Assembly: GCA_019634795.1 (NCBI GenBank)
Contig: JAHCAR010000021.1
Span: 1-45,771 of the forward strand
Direction of reading: 5' to 3'
DNA from: Dokdonella sp.
GTDB lineage: Bacteria; Pseudomonadota; Gammaproteobacteria; Xanthomonadales; Rhodanobacteraceae
Length of the DNA: 45,771 bases
Each line of letters starts with the position of its first letter. Positions within the stretch are counted from its first letter, which is position 1. Position numbers and translations under genes: made by a program. This document shows positions 1 through 10,529 of this stretch, one piece after another. Below the pieces are notes generated by a model that was given only the letters and a program-made list of their open reading frames with translations, was not told the DNA's origin and searched no databases.

Positions 1-1785
<1,785 letters not shown>

Positions 1786-1798
1786 CCGCTCCGGGGGC

Positions 1799-1815
1799 GC
1801 CGGCCGCAGGCCGGC
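1799..1815. terminator. GC-rich hairpin just downstream of the amidohydrolase gene
   Basis: Perfect 7 bp stem GCCGGCC-GCA-GGCCGGC starting 13 bases after the stop codon at 1785. It lacks a clear T-run, so termination activity is inferred from position only. Confidence 0.4.
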
Positions 1816-1837
1816 ACCCCGACCCGGGCTATTCCCG

Positions 1838-1943
1838 TAGGTTGGGCTGAGCGTAGCGATGCCCAACAGGCTCGACCGACATTTCGTCGCGCCGTTTTGT
1901 TTCGCGCAGCGTTGGGGTTCGCTTTCGCTCACCCCAACCTACC
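1838..1943. repeat. Inverted REP-type pair in the gap 1786-2190
   Basis: Two divergent copies of a palindromic unit: GTAGGTTGGG..TGAGCGTAGCGA..CCCAAC at about 1840-1870, and its reverse complement (GTTGGGG..TTCGC..CCCCAACCTACC) at 1911-1942. This is the arrangement of a bacterial interspersed mosaic element. No gene is seen in the 405 bp gap; the ORFs there have no recognisable protein features. Confidence 0.7.
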
Positions 1944-2190
1944 AAAATCAGCGGAATCCATTTCATTGCCGCTCCAACTATTCCCTATTCCCCATTCCCC
2001 ATTCCCGTCCCTGAAGCGTCACCTCGAACGCATCGCCGAACAGTCGGTCGCCGCACGTGTCGATCGTTTCGAGGACAGGCGGAGTTTGCCATCGGGTCGT
2101 CCCGACTGCTGACTGAACGATCCGCTCCCGCTTGGCGCCGCGGCCACTCCGCATCTGTCATGCCGCGTTGCAACAATGTAGGCTTGCCGG

Positions 2191-4920
2191 ATGGACAAGA
2201 AAGCCAGCCATGCCGCGGACAGCCTGCGTTCGAGCGACCTCCCCGAAACCGACAAGGCCCTGCGCGATGACGTGAACCGGGTCGGTTCCCTGGTCGGCGA
2301 AATCCTTGCCGAACAGGAAGGCGAGGACTTTCTCGACGAAGTCGAACGCATCCGTGTCGCCGCCATCCTGCGCCGCGAGAACAACGCCAGCACCGGGGAA
2401 ATGGAGCGCGAGCTGGCCGGCGTCGACGTCGCCCATGCGACCTCGCTCGTGCGTGCGTTCTCGACCTACTTCCAGGCCGTCAACGTGGCCGAGCGCGTGC
2501 ACCGGATCCGCCGACGCCGCGAATACGAGCGTGCCGAATCCTCGCCGCAACCTGGTGGTTTGCGTGATGCGATCGACAAGTTGCGGGCGAGCGGAGTCGG
2601 CAAGGCCGATCTCGATGCCTGCCTTGCGCGCCTGCATGTCGAGCCGGTGTTCACCGCGCACCCGACCGAAGCGGTGCGCCGCGCCTTGCTGGAGAAGGAA
2701 ACCGAGGTGGTGCGCGCCCTGATCGCCGATATCGACGGCGGACGCACGCCGGTCGAGCGCCGCGCCGACCTCGAACGCATGCGCATGGCCCTGACCGCGG
2801 CCTGGCAGACCGCCGAGTTCGCCCTCGACAAGCCGAGCGTGGCCGACGAACTCGAGAACGTCGGCTTCTACCTGACCGACGTGCTCTATCGGGTCGTTCC
2901 GGTCTTCTACGAAGTGCTCGCCGATGCGCTCGGCGAGGATCCGGCCGGCATCGAGCTGCCGACCCTGCTGCATTTCGGCAACTGGGTCGGCGGCGACATG
3001 GACGGCAATCCGAACGTCGGCGCGGAAACGATTGCGGCAACCCTGGCCACGCAGCGACGCCAGGTGCTGGCGCTGTACCGGCGCGAGGTCTATCAGCTCG
3101 GTCGGCTGCTCAGTCATTCGCTGTCGCGGGTCAGCTGTTCGGCCGATGTGCTCGCCCGCACCGATGTCTACCGCGCGCTGCTGCCGACCGCCGCGGCACG
3201 CCTGCGAGCACGCCATGAGGACATGCCGTATCGGCAATTCCTCAAGCTGGTCGGCGAGCGGCTCGGCGAGACCGAACGCGGCACCGAAGGCGGCTACCCC
3301 GATGCGGCCAGCTTCATCGAGGACATCCGCATCGTCGTCGACAGCCTCAAGGAAAATCGCGGCGTGCATGCGGGCTGGTTCGCCGCGCGTCGCCTGTTGC
3401 GTCGCGCCGAGACCTTCGGCTTCCACCTCGCCACGCTCGACCTGCGCCAGGATTCGGCCATGCACGATGCCGCGCTGGCTGCGCTGCTCGAAGACCCCGA
3501 ATGGGCCTCGCGCGACGTCGACGAACGCGTGGAGCGGCTCAAGGCCGTGCTCGCCGATCCGGCCTCCGTGCGCCCCAACAGCGACGAAGTCGCGCGCAAG
3601 ACCCTGGCCGTGTTCCGCACCGTCGCCCAGTTGCGGCCGCGCTACGGCGAGCAGGCCTTCGGCCCCTATATCGTCAGCATGAGCCGCAGTGCGGCCGACG
3701 CGCTGGCCGTGATCGCGCTGGCCCGCATCGCCGGCTGCGTCAATGGCGGCGGCCAGGTTCCGCTCGATGTCGCACCGTTGTTCGAAACGGTCGCCGACCT
3801 CGATGCCGCCGAGGCCGTGGTCACCTCGCTGTTCGCCGACCCGGCCTACCGCACCCACCTGGCCGCGCGCGGCAATCGCCAGATCGTCATGCTCGGCTAC
3901 TCCGACAGCGCCAAGGACGGTGGCCTGGTCGCTTCGCGCTGGGCCTTGCAGCAGACCCAGATCGCGCTGACCCGGCTCGCCCACGAATCGGGTATGCGCA
4001 TCATTTTCTTCCACGGTCGTGGCGGCTCGGCCAGTCGCGGCGGCGGCAAGACCGAGCGTGCCGTGATCGCCTCGCCGCGCGGCTCGGTCGATGGCACCCT
4101 GCGCCTGACCGAACAGGGCGAGGTGATCCATCGCAAGTACGGCATCCGAGCGATCGCCCTGCGCAACCTCGAGCAGATGACCGGCGCAGTATTGCGCGCA
4201 ACCCTGCGCCCGCGGCCACCCGAGCCGCGCGAGGCGAGCTGGCGTTCGATGGCCAGCGCGATCGCCGGTGAAGCGCGGACTGCCTATCGCGCCTTCGTCC
4301 ACGAACATCCCGACTTCACCGAGTACTTCCGCAACGCGACCCCGATCGATGTCATCGAACGCCTGCGCATCGGCTCGCGGCCATCGCGGCGCGGCGGCAC
4401 CGGCGGCGTCGAAAACCTGCGCGCGATTCCGTGGGTTTTCGCCTGGTCGCAGAACCGCGCCGCCCTGACCGGCTGGTTCGGCGTCGGCAGCGGCCTCGTC
4501 CACGGCATCGAAACCTTCGGTCGCGAGGCGATGAGCGAGATGGCGCGCGACTGGCCGTTCTTCGCCCAGCTCGTCGACGATGTTGAGATGGTCCTCGCGA
4601 AGGCCGACCTCGCCATCTTCGAGCGCTATTCGCGCCTCGCCGGCGCCCTGCACGAACCGATGTACGCCGAGGTCAGCGCCGAGTTCGAACGCACTAGGAA
4701 AGCCATCCTCGAACTCAAGGACGAAGACGAACTGCTCTCGCGCGACCTGCGACTGCGCCAGTCGATCCGCCTGCGCAATCCCTATGTCGACCCGATCAGC
4801 CTGCTCCAGGTCGACCTGCTATCACGCTGGCGCGCCGGCGATCGCAGCGACGACGAACTGCTGCATGCGTTGATCGCCACGGTCAACGGCATTGCGGCGG
4901 GGATTCAGAATACCGGTTGA
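2191..4920 (+). CDS. ppc: Phosphoenolpyruvate carboxylase
   Basis: Cytoplasmic enzyme adding bicarbonate to phosphoenolpyruvate to give oxaloacetate (anaplerosis of the TCA cycle). The 909-residue length is normal for bacterial PEPC. Visible hallmarks in order: 'VFTAHPTEAVRR' with the catalytic His at about residue 157; 'GNWVGGDMDGNPNV'; 'LGYSDSAKDGG'; the glycine-rich catalytic loop 'FFHGRGGSASRGGGK'; 'QGEVIHRKYG'; 'RAIPWVFAWSQNR'; and the C-terminal '..IQNTG' that carries the family's conserved terminal glycine. Start is the ATG at 2191, just upstream of a polar N-terminus. It stands alone, flanked by REP-type repeats on both sides. The long minus-strand ORF lying over it is a GC-driven shadow. 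Confidence 0.97.
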   Translation: MDKKASHAADSLRSSDLPETDKALRDDVNRVGSLVGEILAEQEGEDFLDEVERIRVAAILRRENNASTGEMERELAGVDVAHATSLVRAFSTYFQAVNVAERVHRIRRRREYERAESSPQPGGLRDAIDKLRASGVGKADLDACLARLHVEPVFTAHPTEAVRRALLEKETEVVRALIADIDGGRTPVERRADLERMRMALTAAWQTAEFALDKPSVADELENVGFYLTDVLYRVVPVFYEVLADALGEDPAGIELPTLLHFGNWVGGDMDGNPNVGAETIAATLATQRRQVLALYRREVYQLGRLLSHSLSRVSCSADVLARTDVYRALLPTAAARLRARHEDMPYRQFLKLVGERLGETERGTEGGYPDAASFIEDIRIVVDSLKENRGVHAGWFAARRLLRRAETFGFHLATLDLRQDSAMHDAALAALLEDPEWASRDVDERVERLKAVLADPASVRPNSDEVARKTLAVFRTVAQLRPRYGEQAFGPYIVSMSRSAADALAVIALARIAGCVNGGGQVPLDVAPLFETVADLDAAEAVVTSLFADPAYRTHLAARGNRQIVMLGYSDSAKDGGLVASRWALQQTQIALTRLAHESGMRIIFFHGRGGSASRGGGKTERAVIASPRGSVDGTLRLTEQGEVIHRKYGIRAIALRNLEQMTGAVLRATLRPRPPEPREASWRSMASAIAGEARTAYRAFVHEHPDFTEYFRNATPIDVIERLRIGSRPSRRGGTGGVENLRAIPWVFAWSQNRAALTGWFGVGSGLVHGIETFGREAMSEMARDWPFFAQLVDDVEMVLAKADLAIFERYSRLAGALHEPMYAEVSAEFERTRKAILELKDEDELLSRDLRLRQSIRLRNPYVDPISLLQVDLLSRWRAGDRSDDELLHALIATVNGIAAGIQNTG

Positions 4921-4952
4921 TCGCCCGCAATCCACGCCGAGATTCAGGCAAA

Positions 4953-5197
4953 AGCCCCTCATCCCCCTCCGGGACCTTCTCCCGCAGGCGTGAGAAGGAA
5001 CATCAAGCGCAATCCGTCGCATGCCACCGTATCCCGCCCACGAAAAACCCAACGGCAGGATTCTCGTTTTGCCCAGCGGCGCTCCACGCGAGAGCGAGCG
5101 CGATGGATCGCGCGAGCTCAGGTGCCAAAGGGCATGGCGATCTGTCGTTTCCTTCTCCCGCCTGCGGGAGAAGGTCCCGGAGGGGGATGAGGGGCTT
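4953..5197. repeat. Inverted pair of REP palindromes (CTTCTCCCGC..GCGGGAGAAGG type)
   Basis: One copy at 4953-4998 reads CCCCTCATCCCCCT..GGGACCTTCTCCCGCAGGCG; the reverse-oriented copy at 5151-5197 reads CTTCTCCCGCCTGCGGGAG..GGGGGATGAGGGG. Each copy is an imperfect hairpin plus a conserved tail. The ~150 bp between them (including 'AACGGCAGGA..CAGCGG') is related to the segment at 6111-6180 (including 'AACGGCAGGACT..CAGCGGAG'), so the unit is a repeated composite. No gene lies between 4921 and 5271. Confidence 0.8.
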
Positions 5198-5271
5198 TGT
5201 CTTTTCCTTATCTCACCTGCATGATTGTCCGGTGCGTATACTTTGCTCGGTACACGAAAGGAGCCCCTGGC

Positions 5272-5700
5272 ATGGAATGCCACCGCAATACTTCGTTTGC
5301 GCGCAACTTGCGACGCTCGATGACCGACGCCGAGATGCAGCTCTGGCAGCACTTGCGCAATCGTCGACTGCTCGGCTTCAAATTCCGCCGACAGGTGCCG
5401 CTCGGGAAATTCATAGCCGACTTTGTCTGCCTTGGTGCGAAGCTGATCATCGAAGTCGATGGAGGCCAGCATGCCGAGCGTGAATCCGAGGATCGATATC
5501 GGACCGACTGGCTGACGAGAGAAGGCTTTCGCGTGCTGCGCTTCTGGAATGATGACGTATTGCTGCGAACGGACTCTGTGCTTGAGAGCATCATTGCGGC
5601 GCTGGGCGGGAATGAACACGCGCAGGGACGTTCTCTTGCCCCGAATAGGAGCCCCTCATCCCCCTGCGGGACCTTCTCCCGCAAGCGGGAGAAGGATTGA
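5272..5700 (+). CDS. DUF559 (very-short-patch-repair-like) endonuclease
   Basis: 142 residues. The core 'RNLRRSMTDAEMQLWQHL' followed by 'GFKFRRQVPLGKFIADFV' and 'AKLIIEVDGGQH' is the DUF559 signature, a PD-(D/E)xK nuclease fold in which Asp of 'IADF' and Glu-x-Asp of 'IIEVDGG' are the expected metal ligands. Such proteins are predicted DNA endonucleases related to Vsr; their role is mostly untested. I start at the ATG at 5272 (AAAGGAG 8 nt upstream) rather than at the upstream in-frame start at 5197, which lies in the REP tail. The last ~14 codons ('SPSSPCGTFSRKREKD') are encoded by a REP palindrome, so the C-terminus is repeat-derived. It sits inside a REP cluster with no other gene. Confidence 0.85.
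   Translation: MECHRNTSFARNLRRSMTDAEMQLWQHLRNRRLLGFKFRRQVPLGKFIADFVCLGAKLIIEVDGGQHAERESEDRYRTDWLTREGFRVLRFWNDDVLLRTDSVLESIIAALGGNEHAQGRSLAPNRSPSSPCGTFSRKREKD
5651..5696. repeat. REP palindrome overlapping the 3' end of the DUF559 gene
   Basis: CCCCTCATCCCCCTGCGGG followed by the hairpin CTTCTCCCGCAAGCGGGAGAAGG. It provides the stop codon region of the endonuclease gene and begins the 180 bp duplicated unit. Confidence 0.8.
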
Positions 5701-6060
5701 TCTCACCAATGCGCGCGCTGCAAGCGGCAACCGAGCGTCCTGTCGCACTCCGAAACTCTTGGGCGCGAAACAAGGCTTGTATCAACGACCTTGACCTTCA
5801 AGCCCTACCCGTTGGCGTGTGCAATCGCCAAAGCTGCGGCGATTCGCTTCTCCTTCTCCCGCAAGCGGGAGAAGGATTGATCTCATAAATGCGCGCGCTG
5901 CAAGCGATAACAGAGCGCCGTGTCGCACTCCAGAATGCTTAGGCGCGAGACAAGGCTTGTATCAACGACCTTGACCTTCAAGCCCTGCCCGTTGGCGTGT
6001 GCAATCGCCAAAGCTGCGGCCATTCGCTTCTCCTTCTCCCGCTTGCGGGAGAAGGTCCCG
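5701..6060. repeat. 180 bp tandem duplication with REP hairpin at each boundary
   Basis: Bases 5701-5880 and 5881-6060 are two copies in exact 180 bp register (TCTCACCAATGCGCGCGCTG versus TCTCATAAATGCGCGCGCTG; both continue with 'AAGGCTTGTATCAACGACC' and 'GTTGGCGTGTGCAATCGCCA'). A REP hairpin CTTCTCCCGC..GCGGGAGAAGG sits at 5671-5696, 5852-5876 and 6032-6056. The copies have diverged by scattered substitutions with no indels, so the duplication is not brand new. No coding potential is evident. Confidence 0.9.
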
Positions 6061-6257
6061 CAGGGGGATGAGGGGCTCTTGCATTTGCTTCTCCCGCCTG
6101 CGGGAGACCAAACGGCAGGACTGCCATGTTGTGCAGCGGAGTTGCCCGCGAGGGCGACCGCCCTGGATGGCTACAGGTCAGCAACCGATGCGAATTGCGG
6201 TTCGTCCTCCCCTTCTCCCGCCTGCGGGAGAAGGTCCCGCAGGGGGATGAGGGGCTC
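6031..6257. repeat. Further REP palindromes downstream of the OPT gene
   Basis: Full REPs at 6031-6077 and 6211-6257 (hairpin plus GGTCCCGCAGGGGGATGAGG tail) and a bare half at about 6089-6108. The last ends 15 bases from the OPT stop codon (minus strand, 6272), so it may act as the 3' structure of that transcript. Confidence 0.75.
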
Positions 6258-6271
6258 TGTTGTTCCCCAAT

Positions 6272-8209
6272 TCAGCTCGCCGCCTCCACCTTCGTCGCAT
6301 AGCGATAGAGCAGCCAGGCGATGTAGGCGATCAACAGCAGGCCGAGCCAGCCGCCGAACTGGAGGTTGCCGGGCAAGGCGAGCACGTCGGCGCGGCCGGT
6401 GACGACGATCGGGATCGCGATGAAGATGCCCATCAGCGCCTCGCCGGTGATCAGGCCGGCCGAAAACAGCATGCCCTTGCGATGGATGTCGCCGTGGTGC
6501 GCTTCGTCCTTCGCGCCGCCGAAATGACGCTCGACGATGTGCGAAAGCAGGCCGCCGAGGAAGATCGGCACCATCAGCTCGATCGGCAGGTAGATGCCGA
6601 TCGCGCAGGCCAGCACCGGGATACGGAATTTCTTGCCGCTGGCCTTGAGCCAGGAATCGACCGCGATGATCACCGCGCCGATGCCGGCGCCGATGCCGAT
6701 CGTGGTCCACGGCAGTTCGCCACCGAAGATGCCCTTGGCCACCGAGGCCATCAGGTTGGCCTGCGGCGCGAGCAGCGGGTTCGGGTGCTCGGCGGTCGGC
6801 ACGCCGACGCCGTAGGCATGCAGCAGCAGGTTCAGCACCGGCGCCATGATCAGGGCCGAGGAGACCGCGCCGATGGCCAGCATCAGCTGCTGTTTCCACG
6901 GCGTCGCGCCGACGATGTGGCCGCATTTGAGATCCTGCAGGTTGTCGCCACCGATGCAGGCTGCGCAACAGACCACTGCACCGATCATGATCGCGGCCAC
7001 GGCGCCGATCGGTGAATCGCGGCCGAGCAGCAGCACGAGGATCAACGCGGCAAACAGGATCGTCGAGATCGTGATGCCCGACACCGGGTTGTTCGAGGAA
7101 CCGACCAGGCCGGCCATGTAGGCCGACACCGACACGAACAGGAAGCCGGCGACGATCATGATGATGGTCATCGGCACGCTCGCGGTCCACTGATGGACGA
7201 TGCTCTGGTAGAGCCACAGCAGCGGCAGCGTGAACAGCACGAGGCCGATCGCGATGTACTTCATCGGGATGTCTTTTTCGGTATGCGCGATCACCGCGGT
7301 CGCGCCCGAACGGGTCGCGTCGAAACCGCTCTTGATGCCGGAAAACAGCGAACTGCGCAGCGAGATCAGGGTCCAGATGCCGCCGATCAGCATCGCGCCG
7401 ACGCCGAGGTAGCGGATCTGCGCCGACCAGATCATGTAGGCCGCGTCTTCGGCGCTCGCGCTGGCGACCTGTGCGGCCAGCGCCGGATCGGTATCGATGA
7501 AGAACGCGCTGTAGATCGGGATCGCGATGTTCCAGCCGATCACGGCACCGAGCAGGCAGACGATGCCGATGTTGAAACCGACGATGTAGCCGACGCCGAG
7601 CAAGGCCGGCGACAGGTTGGTGCCCATGTAGGCGATGCCCTTGCCGACCCAGGCCGCCGCCGCGGCCGTGTCCGGGAACAGGCGCAGGCCGCTGGCCGCG
7701 CCGAGCTTGGCGAAGCCGCCGAGCAGGGCGGCGATGCCGAGCGTCTTCACACCCTGCTCCGGGTTTTCGCCAGTCTTGAGCACTTCGGCGGCCGCCTTGC
7801 CCTCGGGGAACGCGAGGCCCTGGTCGACGATCAGCGAACGCCGCAGCGGAACCGAAAAGATCACGCCGAGAAGGCCGCCGAGTCCGGCGATCGCGAACAC
7901 CCACTGGTATTCGAATTCCTTCCAGTAGCCGAGGATGACCAGGGCCGGAATCGTGAAGATCACGCCCGAGGCGATCGACGAGCCGGCCGAGGCGCCGGTC
8001 TGCACGATGTTGTTTTCGAGGATGCCGCCGCCACCGAGCAGGCGCAGCACGGCCATCGACACCACTGCTGCAGGGATCGCCGAGGCGATGGTCATGCCGG
8101 CAAACAAGCCGAGATAGGTATTCGCCGCGGCAAGGATCACCACCAGCACGATCGAAAGCAGGATCGCGCGCAGAGTCAGCTGCGGCGCGGGTTCAGCGAT
8201 GACGCTCAT
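6272..8209 (-). CDS. OPT family oligopeptide transporter
   Basis: 645-residue polytopic inner-membrane protein of the OPT family, which imports oligopeptides (or metal-peptide conjugates) using the proton gradient. Signature segments include 'ENNIVQTGASAGSSIASGVIFTIPALVILGYW' near residue 90, an acidic 'GGDNLQDLKCGHIVGATPWKQQ' loop, and about 14-16 hydrophobic spans. I start at the ATG at 8209 (MSVIAEPAPQLTLR..), preceded by GGGGAG six bases upstream; the longer frame adds a charged, non-conserved extension. It is divergent from a POT-family peptide transporter with a 131 bp shared upstream region. The long plus-strand ORF over it is a shadow. Confidence 0.93.
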   Translation of the reverse strand: MSVIAEPAPQLTLRAILLSIVLVVILAAANTYLGLFAGMTIASAIPAAVVSMAVLRLLGGGGILENNIVQTGASAGSSIASGVIFTIPALVILGYWKEFEYQWVFAIAGLGGLLGVIFSVPLRRSLIVDQGLAFPEGKAAAEVLKTGENPEQGVKTLGIAALLGGFAKLGAASGLRLFPDTAAAAAWVGKGIAYMGTNLSPALLGVGYIVGFNIGIVCLLGAVIGWNIAIPIYSAFFIDTDPALAAQVASASAEDAAYMIWSAQIRYLGVGAMLIGGIWTLISLRSSLFSGIKSGFDATRSGATAVIAHTEKDIPMKYIAIGLVLFTLPLLWLYQSIVHQWTASVPMTIIMIVAGFLFVSVSAYMAGLVGSSNNPVSGITISTILFAALILVLLLGRDSPIGAVAAIMIGAVVCCAACIGGDNLQDLKCGHIVGATPWKQQLMLAIGAVSSALIMAPVLNLLLHAYGVGVPTAEHPNPLLAPQANLMASVAKGIFGGELPWTTIGIGAGIGAVIIAVDSWLKASGKKFRIPVLACAIGIYLPIELMVPIFLGGLLSHIVERHFGGAKDEAHHGDIHRKGMLFSAGLITGEALMGIFIAIPIVVTGRADVLALPGNLQFGGWLGLLLIAYIAWLLYRYATKVEAAS

Positions 8210-8340
8210 GGAGGACTCCCCGTCTGGTGCCGGTCCGTCGGCGCGTTCAAGTGATGCGTTGCAACATCGAGGGCGCACGGTTCACGCCGCGCGCCGCGAC
8301 GTGCATAGTAGCCTGCAACCCCCATCGATCCGCAAACCTG
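8210..8340. promoter_or_regulatory. Shared divergent upstream region of OPT and POT genes
   Basis: 131 bp between two divergently transcribed peptide transporter genes. Both promoters must lie here unless they reach into the coding regions. I see no convincing operator palindrome. Confidence 0.45.
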
Positions 8341-9957
8341 ATGAGCGAAAATCCGACCAGCCCGGCCAGCGTCGAGGACGCCGCCGCACGCATGCCGCGA
8401 CAGATCCCCTACATCATCGGCAACGAGGCCTGCGAGCGCTTCAGCTTCTACGGCATGCGCAACATCCTGACGCCGTTCCTGATCACGAGCCTGCTGCTCT
8501 ACGCACCGGTCGCCGAACGCGCCGGCATAGCCAAGGACGTCTTTCACACCTTCGTCATCGGCGTCTATTTCTTTCCGCTGCTCGGCGGCTGGATTTCCGA
8601 CCGCTTCTTCGGCAAGTACCAGACCGTGTTCTGGCTGTCGCTTCTGTATTGCGCGGGACACGCCTGCCTGGCCATCTTCGAGAGCAACCGCAACGGCTTC
8701 TACGCCGGCCTGTTCCTGATCGCGCTCGGCTCCGGTGGCATCAAACCTCTGGTGTCGGCCTTTGTCGGCGACCAGTTCGACCAGCGCAACAAGGCCACGG
8801 CCAAGGTCGTCTACGATGCCTTCTACTGGACCATCAACTTCGGTTCGTTCTTCGCCTCGCTGCTGATGCCACGCATCCTCAGCGCCTGGGGTCCGGCCTG
8901 GGCCTTCGGCATTCCGGGCATCCTGATGTTCATCGCCACGGTCATCTTCTGGAGCGGGCGGCACAAGTACGTGCATGTACCGCCCTCACCGCCGAATCCC
9001 GATTCGCTGGTCAGGGTCGCGAAGACCGCGCTGCTCGCACCGGGCAAAGGCAGCGCCGGTCTGGCCATGGCGACGATCGGCGTGATCGCCGCCATCGCGA
9101 TCTTTCTGTGCTGGGCGATCGCGCCATCGTGGTGGCCCGAGCATTTCAGCTTCGTCATCAGCTTCTGCGTGTCGCTCGGACTGCTGATCCTGTTCGGCGG
9201 AATCGGCACCTCGTGGCAACTCGAGCGTGCCCGTGGCAAGCACCCGGATGCGGCCGTCGAAGGCGTGCGTGCAGTGCTGCGCATCCTGATCGTGTTCGCC
9301 TTGGTCACGCCGTTCTGGTCGCTGTTCGACCAGAAGGCCTCGACCTGGATCCTGCAGGGCAATGCGATGGTCATGCCGCACGATTCGTGGTGGTGGCCGA
9401 GCTGGCTCGTGCAGGAACCGGCGCAGATGCAGGCACTCAATCCGCTGCTGGTCATGCTGCTGATTCCGTTCAACAACCTTGTCCTCTACCCGATGCTTCG
9501 ACGCATGGGTATCGACGTGACGGCGCTGCGGCGCATGGGTTTCGGCATCGCGTTTTCCGGACTTGCCTGGATCGCCGCCGGCCTGATCCAGCTCAGCATC
9601 GATGGCGGCAGCCCGACTTCGATCGCCTGGCAGGTATTGCCTTACGTGCTGCTGACTTTCGGCGAGGTCCTCGTCTCCGCGACCGGGCTCGAGTTCGCCT
9701 ACAGCCAGGCACCGCCGTCGATGAAGGGCTCGATCATGAGCTTCTGGCTGCTCTCGGTGACCTTCGGCAACCTCTGGGTGCTGATCACCAATGCCGCCGT
9801 CCGCAACGATGCAGTGATCTCGCACATCGCCGACAGCGGCCTCAGCGAGAACGCCTTCATGATGTTCTTCTTCGCCGGCTTCGCCCTGCTCGCGGCATTG
9901 GCGTTCGCGCTCTATGCGAAGCGTTATCCGCTGGCGGATCACTATCGGACGGTCTGA
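8341..9957 (+). CDS. POT/PTR family proton-dependent oligopeptide transporter (MFS)
   Basis: 538 residues. The N-terminus contains the POT motif 'GNEACERFSFYGMRNILTPFL' (ExxERFxYYG type), then 'GGWISDRFFGKYQTV' and 'GSGGIKPLVSAFVGDQF', the standard PTR2 signatures. Members import di- and tripeptides with protons across the inner membrane. The ATG at 8341 is chosen because it directly precedes the cytosolic tail before transmembrane helix 1; the upstream extension is Arg/Cys-rich and lies in the divergent promoter region. No strong ribosome binding site is visible. It is divergent from the OPT transporter, suggesting a peptide-uptake locus. Confidence 0.94.
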   Translation: MSENPTSPASVEDAAARMPRQIPYIIGNEACERFSFYGMRNILTPFLITSLLLYAPVAERAGIAKDVFHTFVIGVYFFPLLGGWISDRFFGKYQTVFWLSLLYCAGHACLAIFESNRNGFYAGLFLIALGSGGIKPLVSAFVGDQFDQRNKATAKVVYDAFYWTINFGSFFASLLMPRILSAWGPAWAFGIPGILMFIATVIFWSGRHKYVHVPPSPPNPDSLVRVAKTALLAPGKGSAGLAMATIGVIAAIAIFLCWAIAPSWWPEHFSFVISFCVSLGLLILFGGIGTSWQLERARGKHPDAAVEGVRAVLRILIVFALVTPFWSLFDQKASTWILQGNAMVMPHDSWWWPSWLVQEPAQMQALNPLLVMLLIPFNNLVLYPMLRRMGIDVTALRRMGFGIAFSGLAWIAAGLIQLSIDGGSPTSIAWQVLPYVLLTFGEVLVSATGLEFAYSQAPPSMKGSIMSFWLLSVTFGNLWVLITNAAVRNDAVISHIADSGLSENAFMMFFFAGFALLAALAFALYAKRYPLADHYRTV

Positions 9958-10099
9958 GCGGTAGGTCGCCTCCCTTTCCCGCTGGCCGGGGAAGGGAGGA
10001 AAGTCTTGATCTGACGCCGCCGGAAGAACGGACTGGCGGCGGCGCTGCTGAGGGAATTGCCTCTTCCGCTGGCGGAAGAAGGAACAGCACGAGCCCCTC

Positions 10100-10410
10100 C
10101 CGTTCGTCCTGAGCGTAGCGCCCCTACCTCCCAGTTCGCCCTGAGCGCAGCGCCCCCTCCCGTTCGTCCTGAGCGTAGCGCAGCGAAGTCGAAGGACAGT
10201 CTCGCAAGAACCTCAATCCACTGGCCCGCCAAGTCTCCGGGCCAGACGCTTCTCCCGCCAACCGAAGAATGAACAGCACGAGCCTCTCCCTCCCGCTCAT
10301 CCTGAGCGTAGCGCCCCTCCCGCCCGTTCGTCCTGAGCGTAGCGCAGCGAAGTCGAAGGACCCTTTCGCATGAACCTCAACCCACTGGCCCGGCAAGTCT
10401 GCCCTGAAGA
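10100..10410. repeat. Directly repeated ~164 bp units in the 9958-10529 spacer
   Basis: The motif CGTTCGTCCTGAGCGTAGCG followed by CAGCGAAGTCGAAGGAC occurs at about 10161-10197 and again at 10325-10361, with flanking sequence also repeated (AACCTCAATCCACTGGCCCG versus AACCTCAACCCACTGGCCCG). Shorter variants occur at 10104 and 10301. This is a known type of dispersed repeat in this bacterial group. No gene is supported in the 570 bp spacer. Confidence 0.75.
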
Positions 10411-10529
10411 TGAGTATCCCGCCGGCGGGAGTCTGATTGCGGAGGTGATCCGATTGACCGGCTCCTTGCTTGCCTGGATGGAAGCAAGGAGCCGACCTTG
10501 CGGCGCGGGCTTCGATGGCTGTTAGCGCG

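Noticed and set aside
2158-4653. 831-codon minus-strand ORF over ppc
   Set aside because: Runs antisense to a full-length PEPC with all motifs; its His/Asp/Gly/Arg-rich, motif-free translation is typical of GC-rich shadows.
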